Below, piece by piece: positions 1 through 5,445 of a stretch of DNA of 5,445 nt (positions are counted from its first letter, which is position 1; every line of letters begins with the position of its first letter). A model generated the notes under the pieces. The model was not told where the DNA came from and did not search any database. It saw nothing but the letters and a program-made list of their open reading frames with translations. Made by a program: the position numbers and the translations under genes. The stretch covers positions 1 to 5,445 of the forward strand of contig CAJWCX010000104.1 of the NCBI GenBank assembly GCA_913031405.1, written 5' to 3'. This DNA is from an uncultured Flavobacteriales bacterium. GTDB taxonomy: Bacteria > Bacteroidota > Bacteroidia > Flavobacteriales_D > Crocinitomicaceae.

Positions 1-399
1 TTTTCCTGTGTTGATTAAATCTTGAATGAGTTGCGTATGGTGCAAGACTTCATAGTTCCCACCCAATTCAGGATATTCATTTTTTAAAGTATTAAAACAG
101 TGCGGGCAAGCGGTTACAATTTTCCTTACTTCATATCCATTTAGTACCTGAATATTCATCATGGCCTGCATTTGAAAAGTGAATTCATTCCCCGCTCGTT
201 TCGCCGGATCACCAGAGCAACTTTCTTCGGTTCCAAGAACAGCAAACGAAACTTTACAACCATTCAAAATCTTCACCACGGCCTTTGTGATTTTTTTTGC
301 CCGATCATCAAAACTTCCGGAACACCCTACCCAAAATAGAATGTCAGGGGTTTCGCCCTTCGCGAGCATTTCCGCCATAGTTGGTACATGAAGATTCAT
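1..399 (-). CDS. (Fe-S)-binding cysteine-rich (CCG) domain protein, C-terminus beyond window
   Basis: Seen: an open frame of 133 codons from an ATG at 399 that runs off the left edge without a stop. It contains Cys26 (WVGCSGS), Ser60-Cys61 (EESCSGDPAKR) and Cys98-x2-Cys101 (TACPHC), i.e. C-x34-SC-x36-CxxC. This is close to the CCG cysteine-rich domain of HdrB, HdrD, GlpC and DsrK. Known: these domains bind an Fe-S cofactor and usually occur twice, in proteins of roughly 250 residues when free-standing, so about half is probably missing. Inferred: it is the soluble partner of the membrane Fe-S protein at 827-2164, passing electrons at the cytoplasmic face. It starts 3 bases after the stop of the HAD gene, so it is in the same operon. 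The start gives a complete N-terminus, and AAGAAG lies just upstream inside the preceding gene. Oddity: the first Cys of the usual CC pair is Ser60. Substrate unknown. Confidence 0.88.
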   Translation of the reverse strand, partial: MNLHVPTMAEMLAKGETPDILFWVGCSGSFDDRAKKITKAVVKILNGCKVSFAVLGTEESCSGDPAKRAGNEFTFQMQAMMNIQVLNGYEVRKIVTACPHCFNTLKNEYPELGGNYEVLHHTQLIQDLINTGK

Positions 400-402
400 T
401 AT

Positions 403-837
403 CTACTTCTTAAAAACTTGAATATTTGCACTTTGTTCAATTAAATTTGTGAATTTGCCTTCATAACGTGTTGCACGAACGATGTGATTGTCAATCCAAT
501 GATAATTTCCTCCACGTGGCTTATTCATTAGAAGTCCATGGTATTTGAATCCATTAGAGTCCAACCATTTTTCTGTGACGATTCTATGCTCCTCTATACG
601 AGAAGTGAAAAAAGTAATTATATGGCCTTCATCATACCAACCGTTGATGGTCTCTAATGCATCATCAAATAAGTTCGCATCCACCATTCGCTCGGGTTGC
701 TCATTGGGTATATCATCACATATTGTTCCATCAATGTCAATGAGGTAATTTTTTATTTCGTCCGGAAGTATGGGAGAGATATGTTCTCCGTCCTCAACGA
801 TATCAATCAGTTTTATTTCTTTGTTTTCATTCTTCAT
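403..837 (-). CDS. small HAD-superfamily phosphatase-like protein
   Basis: Seen: 144 codons, ATG to TAG. HAD motif I is LIDIDGTICDD, with Asp34 as candidate nucleophile and Asp36 as acid/base. Motif II is the Thr78 region (FFTSR), motif III is Lys106 (NKPRGG) and motif IV is Asp116 (HWIDNH). There is no room for a cap domain, so it is a compact capless HAD, expected in the cytoplasm because it has no signal peptide or membrane segment. Known: capless HADs usually act on large or exposed substrates such as proteins, nucleic acids or lipid head groups; from memory, similar small proteins in Bacteroidota are sometimes labelled phosphoheptose isomerase or LNS2-like, which the motifs do not establish. 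It overlaps the upstream Fe-S gene by 11 bases (shared 827-837) and ends 3 bases before the CCG gene, which implies co-translation. Phosphatase activity is likely from the motifs; the substrate is unknown. Confidence 0.87.
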   Translation of the reverse strand: MKNENKEIKLIDIVEDGEHISPILPDEIKNYLIDIDGTICDDIPNEQPERMVDANLFDDALETINGWYDEGHIITFFTSRIEEHRIVTEKWLDSNGFKYHGLLMNKPRGGNYHWIDNHIVRATRYEGKFTNLIEQSANIQVFKK

Positions 838-2164
838 TTGCCCAATTTAATCTGTCATTTTGTGAAAATTGCCAAGGTGCTCCATTGTTTTCAATATTTG
901 TTAGCATTCCTGTCAATTCGCTTGGTACTTTTGATTCTTCCATGACCAAATATCTTCTAAGATCTATGATTATGGATAATGGGTCAATATTTACTGGGCA
1001 TTCATCTACACATGCATTACACGAAGTACATGCCCATAATTCTTCCTCACTGATGTAATCTCCCAACAATGATTTTCCATCTTCAAACTCTTTACCGTTT
1101 TTTCTTTTTGCTTCACCTATTTCAACCATACGGTCTCTTGTAGACATCATTATTTTTCGAGGTGATAATAGTTTACCTGTTAGATTGGCAGGACAGGATG
1201 AGGTACACCTCCCACATTCTGTACATGTGTATGCATCCATTAGATTTTTCCATGTCAAATCACTAACGTCTTTTGCTCCAAAACTTGAAGGTGGTGGGGC
1301 ATCGGCTGCTGGTGCTGCATAGGGATCGGCGGTAGGGTCCATCATCAGTTTGACCTCTGCTGTAACGCTTTCCATATTGTCAAATTTACCCTTCTTTTCG
1401 AGGTTGGAATAGTAAGTATTTGGGAAGGCTAGCAAGATATGAAAGTGCTTGGAGTAGGGGAGATAGTTCAGAAATCCTAATACCATAATGAGATGTCCCC
1501 ACCAACCAATACGTTCAGCGATAAGAAGACCATCTGTGCTCATTCCGTCAAAGAAAAGAGGCCCAATTAAACAAGAGACAGAAAATCCAAAGGAGCCGGA
1601 CGAGCCATGGAAGGCATGGGATTCTCCTCTATTATAAAGGACCTCATCTGTACCGTTCATGGTGAATATACAAACTAGTAATACCAACTCAAAAATTAGG
1701 ATTAGGTTGGCATCTTGGGTTGGCCATCCAATCATTTCTTTCATTTTTAATCTTGGAAGTTTCAGGAGGTTTCTTCGGGCAAGAAATGCAATAGTCGATA
1801 CAAAAGCTAGGACCGATAAAATCTCTATAAAACTTATGGCGAAGGTATAAAATCCACCAAGTGATTCTGAAAACATTCGATGTTCTCCGAGAATACCATC
1901 TGCGAATATTTCAAGCAATTCTACTTGTGTGATGACAAAGGCAAAGTAAAGGCAAAAATGAAGAATAGCAGGAACTGGCCTGCTGAACATTTTCTTTTGT
2001 CCGAATGCCACAAGAATCATTGTTTTGATTCTTTCTTTTCTATTTCCCGAGCGATCAACATCTTTACCCAAACCAATGTTGTAACGAATTTTCCAAATGT
2101 TGTAGCTGAAAAACCCAATTCCTGCCGCGGAAATTATGATAAAAAGTATGATACTTAAAAACAT
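827..2164 (-). CDS. membrane-anchored 4Fe-4S dicluster oxidoreductase subunit (HdrD/DsrM/NarI-like)
   Basis: Seen: 445 codons, ATG to TGA. The N-terminal part holds about five membrane helices (near residues 3-24, 63-86, 104-129, 152-170 and 213-236), plus a shorter hydrophobic stretch at 193-207. Basic loops after helices 1 and 3 put the C-terminal domain in the cytoplasm. Residues 276-293 form a Pro/Ala-rich linker. Two four-cysteine clusters follow: Cys314/317/320/324 (CTECGRCTSSCP) and Cys379/382/385/389 (CTSCNACVDECP), as in a HdrC/GlpC-type ferredoxin domain. His69, His223, His240 and His242 lie in or near helices and could ligate heme b, as in NarI-like subunits. Inferred: it moves electrons between a cytoplasmic partner and the quinone pool, with the CCG protein two genes downstream. 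It is the first gene of a three-gene operon; a TAnnTTTG element lies about 40 bases upstream. The electron donor cannot be told from the window. Confidence 0.9.
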   Translation of the reverse strand: MFLSIILFIIISAAGIGFFSYNIWKIRYNIGLGKDVDRSGNRKERIKTMILVAFGQKKMFSRPVPAILHFCLYFAFVITQVELLEIFADGILGEHRMFSESLGGFYTFAISFIEILSVLAFVSTIAFLARRNLLKLPRLKMKEMIGWPTQDANLILIFELVLLVCIFTMNGTDEVLYNRGESHAFHGSSGSFGFSVSCLIGPLFFDGMSTDGLLIAERIGWWGHLIMVLGFLNYLPYSKHFHILLAFPNTYYSNLEKKGKFDNMESVTAEVKLMMDPTADPYAAPAADAPPPSSFGAKDVSDLTWKNLMDAYTCTECGRCTSSCPANLTGKLLSPRKIMMSTRDRMVEIGEAKRKNGKEFEDGKSLLGDYISEEELWACTSCNACVDECPVNIDPLSIIIDLRRYLVMEESKVPSELTGMLTNIENNGAPWQFSQNDRLNWANEE

Positions 2165-2204
2165 ATTATAACTCTGATGCTCACATCAATTATTATATTC
2201 AAAT

Positions 2205-2212
2205 CAAAGATA
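2205..2212 (-). promoter_or_regulatory. candidate -7 element (TATCTTTG) of the Fe-S operon
   Basis: Read on the minus strand this is TATCTTTG, an exact match to the Bacteroidota -7 consensus TAnnTTTG. It lies 40 bases before the ATG at 2164, giving a predicted leader of about 35 bases. No TTTG or TTG is found 17-23 bases upstream; that position is occupied by the palindrome at 2226-2243. This may mean a weak or activator-dependent promoter. The call rests on motif and position only. Confidence 0.42.
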
Positions 2213-2225
2213 CGCAATCTAATTT

Positions 2226-2243
2226 TATTATGCATGCATAATA
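2226..2243. repeat. perfect 18-bp palindrome, possible operator
   Basis: TATTATGCATGCATAATA equals its own reverse complement. Outside the core, further matching pairs occur at 2223-2224 with 2245-2246. There is no loop, so it fits a site for a dimeric DNA-binding protein better than an RNA hairpin, and no T-run follows on either strand. Its centre is about 26 bases upstream of the centre of the TATCTTTG element, i.e. at the expected -33 region of the Fe-S operon promoter. The regulator is unknown, and an AT-rich spacer makes some self-complementarity likely by chance. Confidence 0.5.
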
Positions 2244-2261
2244 TAAATAAATTTTATACTC

Positions 2262-2297
2262 AAAAAAAAATTACTCACATGTAAGCAAATTATTTGC
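2262..2297 (-). terminator. weak candidate terminator after the MCE gene
   Basis: On the minus strand, about 30 bases past the MCE stop codon, comes the near-palindrome GCAAATAATTTGC (2285-2297). It is followed by a short imperfect hairpin CTTACATGTGAG (4-5 bp, one G-T pair), then TAA and a run of nine T (2262-2270). The T-run and position suit a rho-independent terminator separating the envelope operon from the Fe-S operon, but the stems are short and AT-rich, so termination may be partial. Confidence 0.38.
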
Positions 2298-2328
2298 ACT
2301 TTAATTATTGGGTTTAGAGTGAAAAATA

Positions 2329-3366
2329 CTAATCTTGGATGGTATCCAATATAAGTCTTAATTTCTTTTCCTCTCTCGGCGTTAATGAAGCACCTTTGGT
2401 TTTTGATCCCATTAATGAGAAATGAATGTAGCGTTCTGGGTGAAGTTTGAGATCAGCGACTAAATCTTGCAACTTTTTGTTGCTTTCCACAAGTTCATTA
2501 TACAAAGCATCATCATAGATTAGTCTATTAATGGATCCTGTTCCGTTTTCAAGTTCACCTAGAATGGTGTTCAATTTATTAATGGTGCTATCGGCGTTCG
2601 AAATTATTGATTTAAATTCGATGGAAACCAGGTCATCTGATATTTTTTTAGTATTTCCTATGATCTGTGATACATGATTATTGCTTTTTTTAAGGTTAGC
2701 CGTAATGTTTTCTACATTAGACATGATTCGAGCAAATTGCACTTTTTCATCCGCGACAAAAGCACTTATTTCCTCTGCGGCATCTCCAAGTTTATTAATT
2801 GTCATCTTAACTCTACTGAAGCTTCCCTCGATTTCCGATGTTGCTGTAGAATCCCAAAATGCCGACAGAGAGTTAACCATATTGTCAACAGAAATCATCA
2901 TACTCTGAAGCTTCTGAGTTATTGGATCTGCATACTCTTTCACTTGGTAAGCGATGTCTCGACTTGATTTTATACCAGGTATTTCATCACCAGGAGCATA
3001 GTTGTTTTTATTATTGGGACTTGTTTTGAGAATGAGTCCCTTTGAGAAAAAATCAGGGGATCCAATTTCAACGGTACTTCCACGGGAGATTTTAATGTTT
3101 TTATTTTGAATATTGAATGAAACCTTAACCCTCCGGTTAGGAGTGTTTTGAGGGAGTATTTCAATATCAACCACTTTGCCGATAATGACACCATTCAATG
3201 TAACGTCAGACGCCACCATTAGTTGATTCGTGTTTTCAAAGTAGGAGTGATAGGTGTCGTCGCCACCAAAAAAACTCGATCCTTTCAGAAAATTGATACC
3301 CAAAACCAATATTGTTATAGATATAATGGCAATTACGCCTGCTTTTATTTCTTTTTGAATCTTCAA
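2329..3366 (-). CDS. MCE/MlaD-family lipid-transport protein, inner-membrane anchored
   Basis: Seen: 345 codons, TTG start, stop at the left end. It has one N-terminal membrane helix (about residues 9-27) with a short basic cytoplasmic tail, then an MCE domain at about 38-116 including GVIIGKVVDIEI (59-70). A long alpha-helical, Asn/Ser/Lys-rich region likely to be coiled coil covers about 140-305 and includes GTGSINRLIYDDALYNEL (275-292). A conserved-looking tail follows, HPERYIHFSLMG (309-320). Known: MCE proteins form hexameric rings that carry lipids across the periplasm, normally with an MlaE permease and MlaF ATPase, neither of which is in the window. The TTG start is 3 bases after the amidase stop and in the same frame; it yields MKIQKEIKAG, typical of Bacteroidota MCE proteins, and the first internal Met (50) would delete the anchor. 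Likely co-transcribed and translationally coupled with the amidase. Family secure; exact lipid cargo unknown. Confidence 0.92.
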   Translation of the reverse strand: MKIQKEIKAGVIAIISITILVLGINFLKGSSFFGGDDTYHSYFENTNQLMVASDVTLNGVIIGKVVDIEILPQNTPNRRVKVSFNIQNKNIKISRGSTVEIGSPDFFSKGLILKTSPNNKNNYAPGDEIPGIKSSRDIAYQVKEYADPITQKLQSMMISVDNMVNSLSAFWDSTATSEIEGSFSRVKMTINKLGDAAEEISAFVADEKVQFARIMSNVENITANLKKSNNHVSQIIGNTKKISDDLVSIEFKSIISNADSTINKLNTILGELENGTGSINRLIYDDALYNELVESNKKLQDLVADLKLHPERYIHFSLMGSKTKGASLTPREEKKLRLILDTIQD

Positions 3367-3369
3367 ATC

Positions 3370-4584
3370 TTAATTTTCTGCTAATTTAACAGCTTTTTCG
3401 ATACTAATTCGTTCTCCATCTAAGAAAGCGACCACGAATGCGCCATTAAAACCCAATTCTCTCATTTTTGATCGATGTAATTTTGCTGATTGTAGGTCAT
3501 TACAAAAATGCCCAGCACAATATTTATACAGTCCCCCTTGATAGTATTTATAGATGTCTTTTTGATTTTTAAATCGACTTGAACCTGCCGCTAAATTTTT
3601 TGTGGTGCTGATAATCTGTACACGAAAAATAAGTCCATCCTTCTTTTTTATTTCCTCATTTATTTGATCTGACAAATTTGATTTTTCTGTAATAACTTCA
3701 ATTTCCTTTTCGATAATAACAGGTGAATCTTCTACCTTTTGATTGCTTTCATTTGGAGAGTTGATGTCGGAGTCCGTTCCTTCAATTTTGTTTTTATAAT
3801 CAATGAAAGCTTGGAACATGGCATTTGCCATTTTGTTTTGACCAGCTTCCTTTCCAATAAAATTCTCTTCGTTTATGTTGGTTAAAAAACCTGTTTCTAT
3901 CAATACACTGGGCATAGTAGTTCTATATAAAACAACAAAACCCGCTTGCTTAACCCCTCTGTCACGTCTGCCAAGTTTTTTAAATTCTCTTTGTAAGAAT
4001 TGAGCAAACAATATGGCATGATCAAGAAAAACGGATAATTGAAGTCTTTTTGCAATAATCGCATCCGGAGACAGATTGAATTTTTTGTATTGTGCTCCTC
4101 CATCATTTTCGAGCTCTATAATCGAATTTTCCCGAGAAGCTACTTTTTGCTGAGCATCTGTACGATGGAGACCAAGAACATATGTTTCTGTTCCATATGC
4201 TGCTGGTGAAGCCGCATTTGCATGTATGCAAATAAATAGATCTGCTTTTGCTTTATTAGCGATATTAGCGCGTTCTGCTAATTCCACAAAAACATCTGTT
4301 TCACGAGTATAGATGACTTTCAGTTCAGGATATTTAATCTTGATGAGTTTTCCCAGTTTTAAAGCCATTGATAGGCATACATGTTTTTCTTTAGAGTGTT
4401 TTCCATGACATCCTGGATCTTTTCCTCCATGTCCTGCATCAATGACAATGGTTTGAACGGAGTTTTGACCCCAATATCCATTTGTTTTAAATGCAAAAAC
4501 GAGAACCAAAACAATTAAAAGAGATATTCTTCCGTTTATCCAATACATTGTGAAAATTGGTAGCTTTGTCTTTACGTTTTGCAT
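3370..4584 (-). CDS. N-acetylmuramoyl-L-alanine amidase (Amidase_3) with SPOR-like C-terminus
   Basis: Cleaves the bond between MurNAc and L-alanine of peptidoglycan in the periplasm. Seen: 404 codons, ATG to TAA; hydrophobic signal segment at about 20-33; catalytic domain at about 44-265 with zinc ligands His52 (IDAGHGGKDPG), Glu66 (KEKH) and His121 (CIHANA), and catalytic Glu230 (VLIETGFLTN). Residues about 140-195, between the third ligand and the catalytic Glu, form a helical insertion like the autoinhibitory segment of AmiB/AmiC amidases, so an activator is probably needed (inferred). An acidic linker at about 268-315 leads to a SPOR-like domain at about 317-390 (FRVQI ... GLYKY ... GAFVVAFLDG), which would target septal glycan; it has Cys356 and Cys361, possible disulfide partners. 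Start: ATG at 4584 is the longest form, but Met13 (ATG at 4546-4548) gives a more typical signal peptide and leaves room for a promoter. First gene of the envelope operon. Confidence 0.93.
   Translation of the reverse strand: MQNVKTKLPIFTMYWINGRISLLIVLVLVFAFKTNGYWGQNSVQTIVIDAGHGGKDPGCHGKHSKEKHVCLSMALKLGKLIKIKYPELKVIYTRETDVFVELAERANIANKAKADLFICIHANAASPAAYGTETYVLGLHRTDAQQKVASRENSIIELENDGGAQYKKFNLSPDAIIAKRLQLSVFLDHAILFAQFLQREFKKLGRRDRGVKQAGFVVLYRTTMPSVLIETGFLTNINEENFIGKEAGQNKMANAMFQAFIDYKNKIEGTDSDINSPNESNQKVEDSPVIIEKEIEVITEKSNLSDQINEEIKKKDGLIFRVQIISTTKNLAAGSSRFKNQKDIYKYYQGGLYKYCAGHFCNDLQSAKLHRSKMRELGFNGAFVVAFLDGERISIEKAVKLAEN
4561..4568 (+). promoter_or_regulatory. candidate -7 element (TAGCTTTG) for the lptD-like gene
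   Basis: TAGCTTTG matches TAnnTTTG exactly and lies 41 bases before the proposed TTG start at 4609, giving a leader of about 35 bases. The expected -33 position holds only TTTA (4535-4538), a weak match. It falls inside the first 12 codons of the longest amidase reading frame, which fits better if the amidase begins at its Met13. Motif-only call. Confidence 0.35.
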
Positions 4585-4589
4585 ACAAA

Positions 4590-4617
4590 CAAATTTAGTT
4601 CACTCCTATTGAGCAAA
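4590..4617 (-). promoter_or_regulatory. candidate promoter of the amidase-MCE operon
   Basis: On the minus strand a TTTG (4617-4614) is followed after 16 bases by TAAATTTG (4597-4590), an exact match to the Bacteroidota -7 consensus; the spacing is a little short. Predicted transcription would begin at about 4583-4586, on top of the first ATG (4584). That would make the long form nearly leaderless, or give a leader of about 35 bases to the Met13 start at 4548. Confidence 0.4.
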
Positions 4618-5445
4618 CTTCATTCCATACGATATTTTATACCCTTTGTTTTGTTAATAATACAAAATCCGTTTGCTGTTACCGGTCAAGTTGGTGGAGG
4701 AGATACCTTGTACCTTAATGATTCAGATATGACGGATATTATAAATTATTCGGCAAGAGATTCCATTTATAGTGATGTAAAAAGAAAAATGGTGTTTTTG
4801 TATGGTGGTGCTAAAGTTAATATGGCCGATATTATTTTGACTGCTGGATTTATTCAAATTGATATTGAAAAAAATGAATTGAGTGCAAAATACAGCATAG
4901 ATTCTGCAGGAAAACGCATCGAATTCCCGGAGTTTAAGGATGGAAATGAGGAGATGATTTGTGAAGAGATGCGATACAATACAAAGACTAAAAAGGGTTT
5001 CATTAAGGAGCTACGATTGAAACAGGATGAATTCTATTTTAATATGAAAACAGCCAAAAAACATCCTAGCGATGAGATTCATCTTTTAATAGGGAAGCTG
5101 ACAACCTGCGATCAAGAGCACCCTCATTATCATTTTCAGCTGTCGAAAGGGGTCATTGTACCAGATGAAAGAATCGTTGCAGGACCAATGAATTTATGGA
5201 TCAATGGGATTCCCACTCCTTTAGGCCTTCCTTTTGCCTTGATACCCAATCAAAAAGAACGAACTCATGGATTGTTATTTCCCGAACTAGTGCCATCTTC
5301 GGTTTATGGCTTTGGTTTTCAAAATCTTGGTTACTATTTTCCTATCAACGATCGTCTTCAAGTTTCTGCATACACCAATCTCTATAGCAGAGGTAGCTGG
5401 GGGCTCAGAGGGGATTTAGATTATGCCAAAAGATACGCATTCACA
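4609..5445 (+). CDS. lptD: LPS-assembly outer-membrane protein LptD-like, C-terminus beyond window
   Basis: Seen: 279 codons with no stop, open at the right edge. Signal peptide: Lys/Arg n-region, hydrophobic core IPFVLLIIQ, likely cleavage after VTG before Gln27, a Bacteroidota-like +1 Gln. Next comes an OstA/LptA-like jellyroll at about residues 45-180 (SARDSIYSDV, VFLYGGAKVNMADI, then MRYNTKTKKG), followed by features of the LptD barrel entry: LTTCDQEHPHYHF, GIPTPLGLPFALIPNQ, GFGFQNLGYYFPINDR and YTNLYSRGSWG. Known: LptD with LptE inserts LPS into the outer leaflet; Bacteroidota members are about 850-900 residues by my recollection, so about two-thirds is missing. Start: no ATG or GTG lies between the upstream in-frame stop (4561-4563) and the end of the signal sequence; TTG at 4609 gives a full signal peptide, whereas ATG at 4729 or 4789 loses it. 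Divergent from the amidase. Family assignment strong; start inferred. Confidence 0.86.
   Translation, partial: MSKLHSIRYFIPFVLLIIQNPFAVTGQVGGGDTLYLNDSDMTDIINYSARDSIYSDVKRKMVFLYGGAKVNMADIILTAGFIQIDIEKNELSAKYSIDSAGKRIEFPEFKDGNEEMICEEMRYNTKTKKGFIKELRLKQDEFYFNMKTAKKHPSDEIHLLIGKLTTCDQEHPHYHFQLSKGVIVPDERIVAGPMNLWINGIPTPLGLPFALIPNQKERTHGLLFPELVPSSVYGFGFQNLGYYFPINDRLQVSAYTNLYSRGSWGLRGDLDYAKRYAFT

Noticed and set aside
179..391. Plus-strand open frame of 70 codons
   Set aside because: It lies wholly antisense to the CCG-domain gene, whose frame carries clear conserved motifs; the plus-strand translation shows no domain.
545..945. Two plus-strand open frames (545-748 and 697-945)
   Set aside because: Antisense to the HAD gene and the end of the Fe-S gene; low-complexity translations with no recognisable features.
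1659..2158. Two plus-strand open frames opposite the membrane Fe-S gene
   Set aside because: Their apparent coding character follows from the hydrophobic codons of the real gene on the other strand.
2226..2243. Palindrome as a rho-independent terminator
   Set aside because: It has no loop and no adjacent T-run on either strand; the T-run that exists is at 2262-2270, upstream of it for minus-strand transcription.
2674..3194. Overlapping frames on both strands inside the MCE gene
   Set aside because: They are out of frame with a well-supported MCE/coiled-coil protein and show no independent signal or domain.
3900..4106. Minus-strand frame of 68 codons inside the amidase
   Set aside because: It is a shifted frame covering the catalytic Glu region of an intact amidase; no sign of a frameshift in the gene.
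4729..4791. ATG codons at 4729 and 4789 as starts of the lptD-like gene
   Set aside because: Either start removes the signal peptide, and 4789 also cuts into the OstA-like domain, which is incompatible with an outer-membrane protein.
5196..5387. Plus-strand frame of 63 codons
   Set aside because: It is a shifted frame within the lptD-like gene, whose own frame keeps family motifs throughout.
1..5445. CRISPR array, tRNA, rRNA, transposase or attachment site
   Set aside because: No regularly spaced repeats, cloverleaf-like sequences, transposase motifs or long terminal repeats were seen; this was judged by eye only.

Overview
The window looks like chromosomal DNA from a Gram-negative, AT-rich member of the Bacteroidota (Flavobacteriia/Cytophagia-like). 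Four things point there: the LptD-type protein resembles the Bacteroidota form of the family; an amidase with a SPOR-like tail sits next to an MCE protein; starts lack clear Shine-Dalgarno sequences and two genes use TTG; and exact TAnnTTTG motifs, the -7 element of Bacteroidota promoters, lie in front of all three transcription units. No mobile element, rRNA, tRNA or CRISPR array is visible.

Region 1 (1-2164, minus strand) is a tightly packed redox operon, read right to left. It encodes a membrane-anchored protein with two [4Fe-4S] clusters (827-2164), a small HAD-type phosphatase (403-837, overlapping the previous gene by 11 bases) and the N-terminal half of a cysteine-rich CCG-domain protein (1-399, 3 bases after the HAD gene, cut by the window edge). 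The two Fe-S proteins resemble a split HdrD/GlpC/DsrMK-type membrane electron-transfer module. Its electron donor is not in the window.

Region 2 (2165-2328) is a 164-base AT-rich spacer. It holds a weak terminator for the operon to its right, a perfect 18-bp palindrome, and a likely promoter for the redox operon. The palindrome covers the place where the -33 element should be.

Region 3 (2329-4584, minus strand) is an envelope operon: a secreted Amidase_3 peptidoglycan amidase with a C-terminal SPOR-like domain, then an inner-membrane-anchored MCE (MlaD-like) protein. The MCE gene starts at a TTG two codons after the amidase stop, in the same frame.

Region 4 (about 4549-5445) is a compact divergent promoter region followed by the first 279 codons of an lptD-like outer-membrane LPS-assembly gene on the plus strand, open at the right edge. 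Peptidoglycan hydrolysis, lipid trafficking and LPS export therefore sit back to back here. The gene content looks like ordinary Bacteroidota core genome. The most noteworthy points are the uncharacterised Fe-S/HAD operon, the palindrome over its promoter, and three start-codon questions.
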